NCBI GenBank assembly: GCA_036554605.1 | Contig: DATBMY010000181.1 | Span: forward strand, 1 to 5,657 | Length of the DNA: 5,657 nt | Direction: 5' to 3' | Source of the DNA: DATBMY01 sp036554605 | GTDB lineage: Bacteria; Acidobacteriota; Blastocatellia; UBA7656 | In this document: piece by piece, positions 1-5,657 of the stretch | Numbering within the stretch: position 1 is the first letter of the stretch | Layout of the letters: every line of letters begins with the position of its first letter | Translations under genes and position numbers: made by a program | Notes under the pieces: generated by a model | What the model was told of the DNA's origin: nothing | Seen by the model: the letters and a program-made list of their open reading frames with translations, nothing else | Database searches by the model: none

Positions 1-990
1 GTATACCTCACCCGTGTCGCTCGTCTTCAGGTGATCATAGTGCGCGCTGATGACCACGTACTCGTCCTTCAATTTCGGATCAGAGCCTTCGAGCACGCCA
101 ATTACGTTTTGAGTCAAGGGAGCATCTTTGATTTCAACCGCGATGTTTACTTTCGCCCTGGCATCGATCACCTGAGACTTTAGCGGCTTGCCAGCCGGCG
201 CGGTCAGAAGAGACTCCGGCTGGCTCATCGCTTTTGCGATTGCGCGAACCATCTCCGGCCCCGCGATGATGGCTTGAAGCGGCTGCCCCGAAGCGGTCTT
301 TTTCGGTGGCAGTCCCAGCTCCTGCTGATTGTCGAAATAGTTTCTCAGTTGATTCCAGACCATGAGCTGCTGTGACGGCGGTATTACGATTATTCCGGCC
401 GCGCCCCTCGCCTGCGTTACCGTTTCCCATCTTTCATCGGCCGAGAGCCTGATTCTCCTGAGCGATTCCGGCGCGCCGTTGACGACCACCGCTATCTTGC
501 CCTTGAGGTCCAGCCCCGCAAAATCGTCGTGCCCGTTCTTCGGAGACGAGATGCCGTAGCCGATGAATACCAGATCGCCGCTGAAGCTGATGTTTGTTGG
601 AGGCTCCGATACGAACGACTCGCCATACTTGAACTGCAGGCTCTGGCTGCCCGATGTAAGCTCGGCGCCGCTCTGCGATTTGCTCACGGAACTATAGACG
701 AGCGGCACTTTCTGAAAGAACGACCCGTCGCGCGCCCCACCGCGATAGCCATAGGATTCAAGCTGCGAGGCGAGGTAGCGCGCCGCGACCTGTAATGACG
801 GGCTGAAGGTATAGCGCCCGCCCAGCTCGTCCGACGCCAGAAAACTCAGGTGCATCTTTAGCTCGCGCGCTGTTATAGAAGTTGTAGCCTCGGCAGATGG
901 TAGGGGCAGAGTCGATGCGCCGGCCGCGCTGAGCGATAATATTGCCGCAAGGGCAAAGGCGAACAGGCGCTTTAGCTTGATCATAATCAT
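1..990 (-). CDS. Exported M28-family zinc aminopeptidase with PA domain (partial, C-terminus beyond left edge)
   Basis: Reading the minus strand from the ATG at 990 gives 330 uninterrupted codons up to the window edge. Residues 1-25 form a signal peptide: a basic MIMIKLKR start, a hydrophobic stretch, then an AGA-type cleavage site. Residues 48-82 carry the M28 N-terminal signature (LSFLASDELGGR, then ARYLASQLESYGY), followed by FFQKVPL. A PA-type (protease-associated) domain follows at about 137-250, with GDLVFIGYGI, a DDFAGLDLKGKIAVVV strand and an RGAAGIIV segment. The catalytic domain starts near 292. EYVVISAHYDHL holds the expected first zinc ligand, His317; the remaining ligands (Asp, Glu, Glu/Asp, His) would lie off the window. 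M28 enzymes of this layout are secreted or periplasmic and remove N-terminal residues from peptides. The start is supported by GAGGAG five nt upstream; a second ATG two codons in is possible. It follows the M16 pair on the same strand after 114 nt, so it could be read through from that operon or have its own promoter. The family call is firm; the substrate is unknown. Confidence 0.93.
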   Translation of the reverse strand, partial: MIMIKLKRLFAFALAAILSLSAAGASTLPLPSAEATTSITARELKMHLSFLASDELGGRYTFSPSLQVAARYLASQLESYGYRGGARDGSFFQKVPLVYSSVSKSQSGAELTSGSQSLQFKYGESFVSEPPTNISFSGDLVFIGYGISSPKNGHDDFAGLDLKGKIAVVVNGAPESLRRIRLSADERWETVTQARGAAGIIVIPPSQQLMVWNQLRNYFDNQQELGLPPKKTASGQPLQAIIAGPEMVRAIAKAMSQPESLLTAPAGKPLKSQVIDARAKVNIAVEIKDAPLTQNVIGVLEGSDPKLKDEYVVISAHYDHLKTSDTGEVY

Positions 991-995
991 GAATG

Positions 996-1001
996 CTCCT
1001 C
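996..1001 (-). promoter_or_regulatory. Ribosome binding site of the M28 peptidase gene
   Basis: The minus strand reads GAGGAG, then CATTC, then ATG at 990. A spacing of 5 nt favours the first ATG; the in-frame ATG at 984 would sit 11 nt away and is less well placed. Confidence 0.75.
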
Positions 1002-1069
1002 GGTCGTACAGCTTCGGCGGCGGCAATCGCGCCCGCCAATATGGAAGCGATCGATCGACCCGTTATTAA

Positions 1070-1098
1070 TTTTAATGGAGTGAGGGCGGTACTGCCAA
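1070..1098 (-). promoter_or_regulatory. Weak candidate sigma-70 promoter for the M28 gene
   Basis: On the minus strand TTGGCA (1098-1093, five of six to the -35 consensus) is followed after 17 nt by TTAAAA (1075-1070), a poor -10 in an AT-rich patch. A 10-bp palindrome, CGATCGATCG, lies just downstream at 1048-1057. The rest of the 114-nt gap holds no convincing terminator for the M16 operon, only a 5-bp GGCGG/CCGCC stem ahead of the RBS (1019-1037). Read-through from the M16 genes is therefore an equally good explanation for expression of the M28 gene. Confidence 0.25.
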
Positions 1099-1104
1099 AG
1101 CTCC

Positions 1105-2424
1105 TTACGACTTCCGGGATATCACATTCCCTAGCTCGTCTACGGGGCCTACCACGACTTCGGTGAGGTTTACCGGATCAATGTACTCGCGCGTGACGCG
1201 CGCAATGTCGTCGCGCGTGATCGAGCGAATTATATCAGGATAACGCTCGAGGTAATCGAATCCCAGTTCATAGACTTCGGCCTCGATCAAGAAGTCGGCT
1301 ATCTGCGAGTTCTTTTGAAAATGGAATACGAAGCTTCCGGTCAGATAATCTTTCGCTATCTCGATCTCTTCTTCAGTCACCGCCTCTCGGACTATCCGGT
1401 CAATCTCGCCTTTCAATCCCTCTATGGCGGGCCTAAGATTCTCTGGCGACGTGCCAATGTAGGCAACAAAGCGGCCGGGGTCGATGCCGGCGCTCGATGT
1501 GATATTGCTGAAGGTCGTATAGGCAAGCCCCATCTCGTCGCGCAATATCCGAGGGATTCTCGACGTAAATCCCGGGCTGGAGCCGAGGATTGTATCCTTG
1601 ACCAGCAGCGCATAATAGTCGGGGTTCTTTCTGGCGATTCCCACATGTCCTATATAAATGTTCACCTGTTCTTTCGGGGCAGTAACGAATCTGGTAACCG
1701 GCTCGGCCTGCCGGGCGGGCAGGGGCGGCTCGGGCAGGCTGAACTCCTCGCGGCGCGGCCATCGTCCGAATAATTCATCGATGCGATCTTTGATCTCCTG
1801 CTTATTGATATCACCGACTATGGCCAGCAGCGTGTTATTCGGGACGTAGTGCCGGTTGTAAAAGTCGACAATCTCTTCGCGAGTCAATCCCTTGACCGTC
1901 GCTTCGTATCCGATGGACGGGCGGTGCTGCGGGGTCCCTTTGAAGATTATCTCGTTGAATACGTCGGACGCCTGCGTGCGCGGCACGTCGAGCCGGCTCC
2001 TGATCTGCGCCGCGCGGCGCTCGATCTGCTGCTGGACCCTGTCGAGAGGAAAAGTCGCGTTGATCAGCACGTCGGAAATGACGTTGAGCCCGAGAGGCGC
2101 ATCCCGCGAGATAAATATGCCCGCCGCGCCGCTCGATTGGTAATCTCCAAAGGTCGCCAGCCGCCCACCGACTGCCTCAACTGTCTCGGCGATCTGCTGA
2201 GACGTGCGCGAGGTCGTCCCCTCGTCAAGCAACTCGCCGGTCATAGAAGCGAGCCCCGCTTTCTCGTCGGGCTCGTAGCGCGAGCCCGTCCTGACCACGG
2301 CGTTAATCGAGACCGCGGGCATCGAGTGGTTCTCGGATAACAGAAGCACGAGGCCGCTGGGAAGCTCAACGCGCTCAACGTCAAGCCTGGGCTGTTCGCC
2401 CCGTTTTAGAGTGTGTTGAGCCAC
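1105..2424 (-). CDS. M16B peptidase-family protein, non-catalytic partner subunit (HxxEH lost, R/Y pair kept)
   Basis: This 439-residue protein has the two-domain M16 architecture. The N-terminal domain is about residues 15-220 (VELPSGLVLLLSE, TGSRYEPDEKAGLASMT, and HYVPNNTLLAIVGD near 192-205). The C-terminal domain runs from about 245 to the end. Where active members have HxxEH, this one reads SMTGE (residues 60-64), so the zinc ligands are missing and it should not bind the catalytic metal there. It does keep LRDEMGLAY, giving Arg295 and Tyr302, the R(x6)Y pair that contacts substrate in active M16 enzymes. Known heterodimeric M16 proteases divide these two elements between subunits, so I infer that this is the partner of the gene just upstream. 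The start is GTG at 2424, one nt after the upstream TGA, with GGGGAG seven nt before it. No signal peptide is visible, so a cytoplasmic location is likeliest. The stop is TAA. Family and role are well supported; the substrate is unknown. Confidence 0.93.
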   Translation of the reverse strand: MAQHTLKRGEQPRLDVERVELPSGLVLLLSENHSMPAVSINAVVRTGSRYEPDEKAGLASMTGELLDEGTTSRTSQQIAETVEAVGGRLATFGDYQSSGAAGIFISRDAPLGLNVISDVLINATFPLDRVQQQIERRAAQIRSRLDVPRTQASDVFNEIIFKGTPQHRPSIGYEATVKGLTREEIVDFYNRHYVPNNTLLAIVGDINKQEIKDRIDELFGRWPRREEFSLPEPPLPARQAEPVTRFVTAPKEQVNIYIGHVGIARKNPDYYALLVKDTILGSSPGFTSRIPRILRDEMGLAYTTFSNITSSAGIDPGRFVAYIGTSPENLRPAIEGLKGEIDRIVREAVTEEEIEIAKDYLTGSFVFHFQKNSQIADFLIEAEVYELGFDYLERYPDIIRSITRDDIARVTREYIDPVNLTEVVVGPVDELGNVISRKS

Positions 2425-2425
2425 C

Positions 2426-3799
2426 TCAATTCTCCCCTTTTGTTTCGACGGTCGAGATTACTTTGTCCGTCTCATTAACCAGATAGCCCACGGTGCGGTT
2501 ATCCTCAATCAAATACTTTCTGGCCACACGGGCAACGTCGTCGGGCTTCACCGCCCTGATGCGGTCAAGAAAGCTTTCGAGGAAGAGATAGCCGCGCGAT
2601 TCGGCCGGAATGTGCTTGCCAATCGCTATTGTCTCGTACTGCCCGAGCAGTATAGCTTGCTGTAGCGGTTCTTCGTGGGAGAGCACCAGGTTAGATTCAA
2701 TCTGCCGCTTCGCCTTCTCCATCTCCGCCTCCGAGATGGGGCCGGTCTTCAATCGCTCGACTTCCTCGTAGATGGCCCGTTCTACGTCCTCAAGCGCGAA
2801 GCCGGGTTTTAGCTCCGCCTTGAAGTAGAAGAGCGACGGGTCTATGTGCGCATGGAAAGTGGCGTCGGCGGCGGTCACGGACTGGTCCAGATCGACAAGC
2901 CTGCGGTAAAGGCGCGAAGATTTTCCGGTGGCGAGGATCGTTTCGATCACCTCGAGGACGTAAGCGTCGGGATGACCTATCGGCGGCGCGTGGTAGCCTA
3001 TCATAAGACGCTCGACCGGCGTCTGCCTTTTGAGCTTCAGCCTCTTTTCTCCGCGCTGCTCGGGCTCGACCAGATTCATAGGCTCGACCGGCGGGCCCTC
3101 GGGAATCTCTCCGAAAAGGGCCTCGGCCTTTTCAAGCGCCTCTTTTGCGTTAAAATCGCCTATGATCACGAGTATGGCGTTGCGCGGGTGATACCACTTG
3201 TCATAGTACGCCTTCATGTCGGCTCCCGAAGCCGATTCCAGGTCGTCAAGCCATCCGACCGTTGGCCAGTGATAAGAGTGCTGGCGGAAGGCGGTCGCCC
3301 ACACTTCATTCTCAAGCGCCTCCCACGGACCGTCGAGGTATATGCTCAATTCTTCCTGTACAACCTGCTTCTCGGATTCGAACTCTTCCTGATCGAAGGT
3401 AGTATTGCGCATGCGATCCGCCTCGATCTCTAATGCAACCTGCCAGCGATCCGAGGCGAAGTTAAAGTAGTAGGCCGTGTAGTCGAGCCAGGTGAAGGCA
3501 TTATTTGCTCCGCCGTTGCGCACGGTGATCAGGTCGATCTCACCCTTCTTGAGGCGAGCAGTCCCCTTGAAAAGCATGTGTTCGAGGAAGTGAGACTTTC
3601 CGGTCTGCCCTAGCTCTTCGTTTCGCGATCCGACGCGATACCACACCATTGTGGCCACGACGGGTCTGTCGTGAACCTCTTTGGTCAAGATCGTCATTCC
3701 ATTCGATAATCGCGCTCTCTCGACATCGCGCGTCAGAAAAGAGGGCGGCAGGGTCTCGCTCGATGATTTTATAAGGGTATGTTCAAGCGTTCGGTCCAT
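2426..3799 (-). CDS. M16B zinc metallopeptidase, catalytic subunit
   Basis: This 457-residue protein belongs to the processing-peptidase-like branch of M16 (inverzincins). The N-terminal domain starts near residue 24 (VERARLSNGMTILTKEVHD). The zinc motif is HFLEH at 70-74 (His70, catalytic-base Glu73, His74), and the distal ligand Glu150 sits in QVVQEELS, 76 residues after His74, as usual for the family. The conserved NGGANNAFTWLDYTAYYF segment is at about 95-112, and WYHPRNAILVIIGDF ends the first domain near 202-216. In the C-terminal domain, the place where single-chain M16 enzymes have R(x6)Y reads SSRLYRRLVDLDQSVTAA, with Val302 and Thr309 instead of Arg and Tyr. The protein should therefore need the downstream subunit to complete its substrate site. 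It is the first gene of the operon and has no signal peptide. The ATG at 3799 is the best start, though its RBS is weak (GAGAAG, 11 nt upstream). It likely degrades or processes peptides; the exact substrate cannot be read from sequence. Confidence 0.95.
   Translation of the reverse strand: MDRTLEHTLIKSSSETLPPSFLTRDVERARLSNGMTILTKEVHDRPVVATMVWYRVGSRNEELGQTGKSHFLEHMLFKGTARLKKGEIDLITVRNGGANNAFTWLDYTAYYFNFASDRWQVALEIEADRMRNTTFDQEEFESEKQVVQEELSIYLDGPWEALENEVWATAFRQHSYHWPTVGWLDDLESASGADMKAYYDKWYHPRNAILVIIGDFNAKEALEKAEALFGEIPEGPPVEPMNLVEPEQRGEKRLKLKRQTPVERLMIGYHAPPIGHPDAYVLEVIETILATGKSSRLYRRLVDLDQSVTAADATFHAHIDPSLFYFKAELKPGFALEDVERAIYEEVERLKTGPISEAEMEKAKRQIESNLVLSHEEPLQQAILLGQYETIAIGKHIPAESRGYLFLESFLDRIRAVKPDDVARVARKYLIEDNRTVGYLVNETDKVISTVETKGEN
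2432..2437 (-). promoter_or_regulatory. Ribosome binding site inside the end of the upstream M16 gene, deciding the GTG start
   Basis: The minus strand reads GGGGAG, then 7 nt, then GTG at 2424. The site lies inside the last codons of the upstream gene (Lys-Gly-Glu-Asn-stop), and only one nt separates that stop from the GTG. This layout suggests translational coupling and roughly matched output of the two subunits. Confidence 0.7.
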
Positions 3800-3800
3800 A

Positions 3801-3810
3801 ATCTATAGAT
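3801..3810. repeat. 10-bp palindrome directly upstream of the M16 start codon
   Basis: ATCTATAGAT is a perfect palindrome, one base from the ATG at 3799, in the space between the weak RBS and the start codon. It is too short to form a stable RNA hairpin. It could be a DNA-binding half-site arrangement or chance in an AT-rich leader. Confidence 0.3.
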
Positions 3811-3835
3811 CTTCTCTCGATAAAAATAGCCGAAA

Positions 3836-3855
3836 TCACATCGCCACCGATGTGA
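3836..3855. repeat. 20-bp inverted repeat at the predicted transcription start of the M16 operon
   Basis: Two perfect 8-bp arms, TCACATCG and CGATGTGA, flank a 4-nt spacer (CCAC on the plus strand). The element begins six nt after the -10 box of the M16 promoter, so it straddles or immediately follows the transcription start. As DNA it looks like an operator for a dimeric repressor. As RNA it would be a stem-loop at or near the 5' end of the transcript, of the kind that can stabilise mRNA. The arms do not match the CRP order (TGTGA first), and I do not recognise the regulator. Confidence 0.6.
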
Positions 3856-3861
3856 AGCAAA

Positions 3862-3891
3862 ATTGTAGAAGCTATAAAGAAGCACTGTCAA
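3862..3891 (-). promoter_or_regulatory. Sigma-70-type promoter of the M16 operon
   Basis: The minus strand has a perfect -35 TTGACA (3891-3886), an 18-nt spacer and a five-of-six -10 TACAAT (3867-3862). The predicted start of transcription is around 3853-3858, giving a leader of about 55-60 nt before the ATG at 3799. GCTTC occurs twice in the spacer and once just after the -10 box. This is the best promoter in the window and points at the M16 pair. Confidence 0.72.
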
Positions 3892-3893
3892 AC

Positions 3894-3920
3894 TTGGGGC
3901 GGCAAATGAAATATTACAAT
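3894..3920 (+). promoter_or_regulatory. Candidate promoter of the divergent TPR gene
   Basis: A good -10, TACAAT (3915-3920), has only a weak -35 candidate, TTGGGG (3894-3899), at a short 15-nt spacing. If used, transcription would start near 3927 and leave a leader of about 130 nt. It lies back to back with the M16 promoter: the two -35 regions are only a few bases apart, so binding at one could affect the other. The rest of 3800-4056 shows no gene of its own. Confidence 0.3.
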
Positions 3921-4044
3921 GGCGCCTCAAAGCCCAAACCATTTCCCGTTTTACTGCGCCCGGCGGTTATGGTACTTTCACGAGTAGCCCGTGCGGCCTT
4001 CTTCAATTTGTTCAATCCCGGATCATCTGGCCCGCCCAGGTTAC

Positions 4045-4051
4045 AGGAGGT
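4045..4051 (+). promoter_or_regulatory. Strong ribosome binding site of the TPR gene
   Basis: AGGAGGT, a full match to the anti-Shine-Dalgarno core, lies five nt before the ATG at 4057. It fixes the start there and rules out an in-frame GTG at 3991, which would add 22 residues unlike a signal peptide. Confidence 0.9.
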
Positions 4052-4056
4052 CACCT

Positions 4057-5271
4057 ATGAACCTTCAGGAATACTACAAGCATTTCGCGGCGGTGATGCT
4101 GATAACTTTATCGATGGCTGCTGCGTCGTTTGCCCAGGCCCCGCCCTCGATACAGTTCTTCATGCCCGACGGTTCGCTGCCGACGCGGGAACTGCGCTTT
4201 TCGCTTTCGAGCAACAACGGCAGAATCAACGACACTTATTACACCGACTCGAAGGGGCGCTTTCTCGTCACGAGCGGCACGGGACTCAGCCCGGTCAACG
4301 GTTTTACGATCACAGTCCAAAGCGACGGCCGGTCTTTTGGGACCACTACCTATCACTATAAAACGCACGGCGCATCGACCATCTATCACATACAGATATT
4401 TCTGAACCGGGTGGAATCGGAAGCGACCAGACCGGCGGGGGTGATCAACCTGGCCGAATTTGACGCGCTCGTGCCCGAAACCGCCCGGCTCGAATACGAG
4501 GCCGGGATGGCGTTGCTAAGGGAAGGGAAGAGTGATCAGGCGATTGCGAAGTTGAAAAAGGCGATAGATCTCTTTCCGAACTATTTTCGCGCGCTCAATG
4601 ACCTCGGGGTCATTTACATGAAGCTGAAGCTTAATAATGAGGCGGGCGACTCATTTGAAAAGGCCATCGCGATAGCTCCGCGAATATATTACCCGAGGCT
4701 TAACCTCGGCATCATACGCACTCGCCAGTCGCGGTATAAAGACGCTATAAAGATACTCGAACCGTTGAATAAAGAGAATCCTCAGCTGCCGGATGTCTCG
4801 ATTGCGCTCGGCGACGCGCTGATGGCGGATAACAGGCTGAACGATGCGGAGCGACACCTGCGCGACGCGCTCGAAGACAAAAAGATTAGCGATAGCATGG
4901 CCGGGGACGCGCACTACAAACTGGGTCTGTTGCTTAATAGGAAACGGCGCTTTGAGGAAGCGATCCAGGAGTTGACCGTCGCCGATAAGCTGATCCCGAA
5001 TTCGGCGCGCATACACCTTCAGCTTGGCGGCGCGCTGATGCAGGTCAAGCGACTCGACGAGGCCGAAGCCCTGCTGCTCACATCGTATCAGTTAGGCGGA
5101 AAAGAGATGGGCGCGGCGCAGTTTCTGCTCGGGCAGGTCTATTTCATGAAGGAAGAGTTCGAGAAAGCGATGCACGCATTCGAGCAATACCTGGTCGACG
5201 TCCCGCAGGTGCCGAACCGCGCCGAAGTGCAGGGCGTGATAGAGAAAATCAAGGCCGCGACCAAGAAGTGA
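4057..5271 (+). CDS. Exported TPR-repeat protein with N-terminal beta-rich domain
   Basis: The protein has 404 residues. Residues 1-28 are a signal peptide (MNLQEYYKHF, then AAVMLITLSMAAASFAQA, likely cleaved after the final AQA), so it should be periplasmic or secreted. Residues 30-118 are a compact segment rich in beta-forming residues. SIQFFMPDGSLPTRELRFSL followed by YYTDSKGRFLVTSG resembles the transthyretin-like carboxypeptidase regulatory fold, but the match is loose. From about 143 there are seven TPR units of about 34 residues, at roughly 143, 177, 211, 245, 282, 317 and 351, with typical EAGMALLREGKSDQAIAKLKKAI and ALNDLGVIYMKL helices. The tail is lysine-rich (KIKAATKK). There is no enzyme motif; TPR arrays bind other proteins, so a scaffold or adaptor role at the envelope is the reasonable inference. 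It is divergent from the M16 operon and convergent with the receptor gene, and ends 27 nt before the shared terminator. Domain calls are solid; the partner is unknown. Confidence 0.92.
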   Translation: MNLQEYYKHFAAVMLITLSMAAASFAQAPPSIQFFMPDGSLPTRELRFSLSSNNGRINDTYYTDSKGRFLVTSGTGLSPVNGFTITVQSDGRSFGTTTYHYKTHGASTIYHIQIFLNRVESEATRPAGVINLAEFDALVPETARLEYEAGMALLREGKSDQAIAKLKKAIDLFPNYFRALNDLGVIYMKLKLNNEAGDSFEKAIAIAPRIYYPRLNLGIIRTRQSRYKDAIKILEPLNKENPQLPDVSIALGDALMADNRLNDAERHLRDALEDKKISDSMAGDAHYKLGLLLNRKRRFEEAIQELTVADKLIPNSARIHLQLGGALMQVKRLDEAEALLLTSYQLGGKEMGAAQFLLGQVYFMKEEFEKAMHAFEQYLVDVPQVPNRAEVQGVIEKIKAATKK

Positions 5272-5293
5272 GCCGCACGAACCGCCCGCGATG

Positions 5294-5337
5294 AAAAAAG
5301 CCCCGGCCGATTTCGAAATCGGCCGGGGCTAGCTCTT
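5294..5337. terminator. Bidirectional intrinsic terminator between convergent genes
   Basis: Positions 5299-5330 form a perfect 32-nt palindrome: a stem of up to 14 bp, starting AGCCCCGGCC on one arm, closed by a TCGA loop region. On the minus strand it is followed at once by six T (5299-5294), an ideal U-tract for the receptor gene whose stop is 23 nt upstream. On the plus strand the trailing tract is poorer (AGCTCTTTTCTG), so it should work less well for the TPR gene, though the stem is strong enough to serve both. Confidence 0.92.
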
Positions 5338-5353
5338 TTCTGTCTTTGCCAGC

Positions 5354-5657
5354 TTACTTGAAGTTTAGCCTGAGCTGGAATTCAATCAGGCGCCCGCCCG
5401 GGTCGTTGGTGCCCGAAACGGTGAAGTCGCGATATGCCTGACCGGTCTGGCCGAATGCCGATCCAATCGTGATCCCGGACGCGGCGTTCGCATCCGGGTC
5501 GCGGATCAGGATCTGAGATTGATTGAATGCATTCAGGAACTGGACGCGGAATTCAAAGTCCGTGTTCTCGGTTATGCGAGTCCTCTTCATGAGGTTGAGG
5601 TCCCAGCGCGAAGTCCACGGGCCGTACAAGAATATGCGATGTCCGAGCTGGCCGGGG
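5354..5657 (-). CDS. TonB-dependent receptor / Oar-like outer-membrane protein, C-terminal fragment
   Basis: The frame is open to the right edge and gives the last 100 residues, starting PGQLGHRIFLYGPW. A TTG at 5629 lies inside this frame and is not a start. The segment matches the C-terminal end of the large carboxypeptidase-regulatory-domain TonB receptors common in Acidobacteriota: PGxLGxR, a RWDLNLMKRTRITENTDFEF strand pair, the FxxxFLNAFNQSQI motif, a GSAFGQTGQAYRDF turn, and a final strand GRLIEFQLRLNFK. These alternating strands are the last beta strands of an outer-membrane barrel. The plug, TonB box and signal peptide would lie outside the window, so the substrate cannot be judged. 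The last residue is Lys after the usual terminal Phe. The stop is TAA, followed after 23 nt by a strong terminator, so this is the end of its transcript. Confidence 0.88.
   Translation of the reverse strand, partial: PGQLGHRIFLYGPWTSRWDLNLMKRTRITENTDFEFRVQFLNAFNQSQILIRDPDANAASGITIGSAFGQTGQAYRDFTVSGTNDPGGRLIEFQLRLNFK

Noticed and set aside
758..1039. 93-codon minus-strand frame over the M28 gene start
   Set aside because: It is out of frame with the M28 gene, whose frame carries a signal peptide and family motifs; the other frame is a shadow.
1849..2340. 163-codon open frame on the plus strand
   Set aside because: It is antisense to the partner M16 gene; the Arg-rich translation is typical of a mirror frame in GC-rich DNA.
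2846..3433. 195-codon open frame on the plus strand
   Set aside because: It lies wholly antisense to the catalytic M16 gene, which has clear family motifs; its translation is Arg/Val/Leu-rich with no recognisable domain.
1105..3799. PqqF/PqqG-type assignment for the M16 pair
   Set aside because: No other pqq gene is present, and the lengths of 457 and 439 residues fit the short M16B processing-peptidase branch, not the long PqqF type.
3836..3855. CRP/FNR-type binding site at the inverted repeat
   Set aside because: The half-sites are in the reverse order (TCACA...TGTGA instead of TGTGA-N6-TCACA), so the site does not fit that consensus.
3894..3915. Sigma-54 promoter starting TTGGGGC
   Set aside because: The GC element (TTGCA-like) is missing at the needed distance.
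3991..4056. Upstream in-frame extension of the TPR gene from a GTG at 3991
   Set aside because: It has no RBS, would place a polar 22-residue stretch before the signal peptide, and the ATG at 4057 has a full AGGAGGT five nt away.
3681..4361. 226-codon open frame on the plus strand crossing the divergent promoter region
   Set aside because: It overlaps the start of the M16 gene antisense and the TPR gene out of frame, and has no RBS or recognisable domain.

Overview
The window reads as ordinary chromosome from a moderately GC-rich Gram-negative bacterium, most likely Acidobacteriota (Blastocatellia-like). This is an inference from three things. There is a TonB-dependent-receptor C-terminus of the type abundant in that phylum. 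The secreted TPR protein and M28 peptidase are of a familiar acidobacterial style. The intergenic gaps are AT-richer than the GC-rich genes. No rRNA, tRNA, CRISPR array, insertion sequence or phage gene is visible.

Layout, left to right. (1) 1-990, minus: the first 330 codons of an exported M28 zinc aminopeptidase with an inserted PA domain; its catalytic domain runs off the left edge. (2) 991-1104: a 114-nt gap with the peptidase RBS and a weak candidate promoter. (3) 1105-3799, minus: a tightly coupled pair of M16 peptidase-family genes. The upstream gene (2426-3799) has the zinc site HxxEH...E. The downstream gene (1105-2424) has lost that site but keeps the C-terminal R(x6)Y pair, which the first gene lacks, so the two look like complementary halves of one heterodimeric M16B protease. 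(4) 3800-4056: a divergent intergenic region with a near-consensus sigma-70 promoter for the M16 operon, a 20-bp inverted repeat at its predicted transcription start, and a weaker promoter candidate on the other strand. (5) 4057-5271, plus: an exported protein with a small N-terminal beta-rich domain and about seven TPR repeats. (6) 5272-5353: a perfect 32-nt palindrome acting as a shared terminator between convergent genes. (7) 5354-5657, minus: the C-terminal 100 residues of a TonB-dependent receptor/Oar-like outer-membrane protein, entering from the right edge.

Taken together, the window holds an exported aminopeptidase, a two-subunit M16 protease, an exported TPR scaffold and an outer-membrane receptor. 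That could fit peptide uptake or envelope protein turnover, but neighbourhood alone does not prove a joint pathway. I found no convincing new system. The best leads are the clean split of the M16 active site between neighbouring genes and the symmetric element at the M16 operon start.
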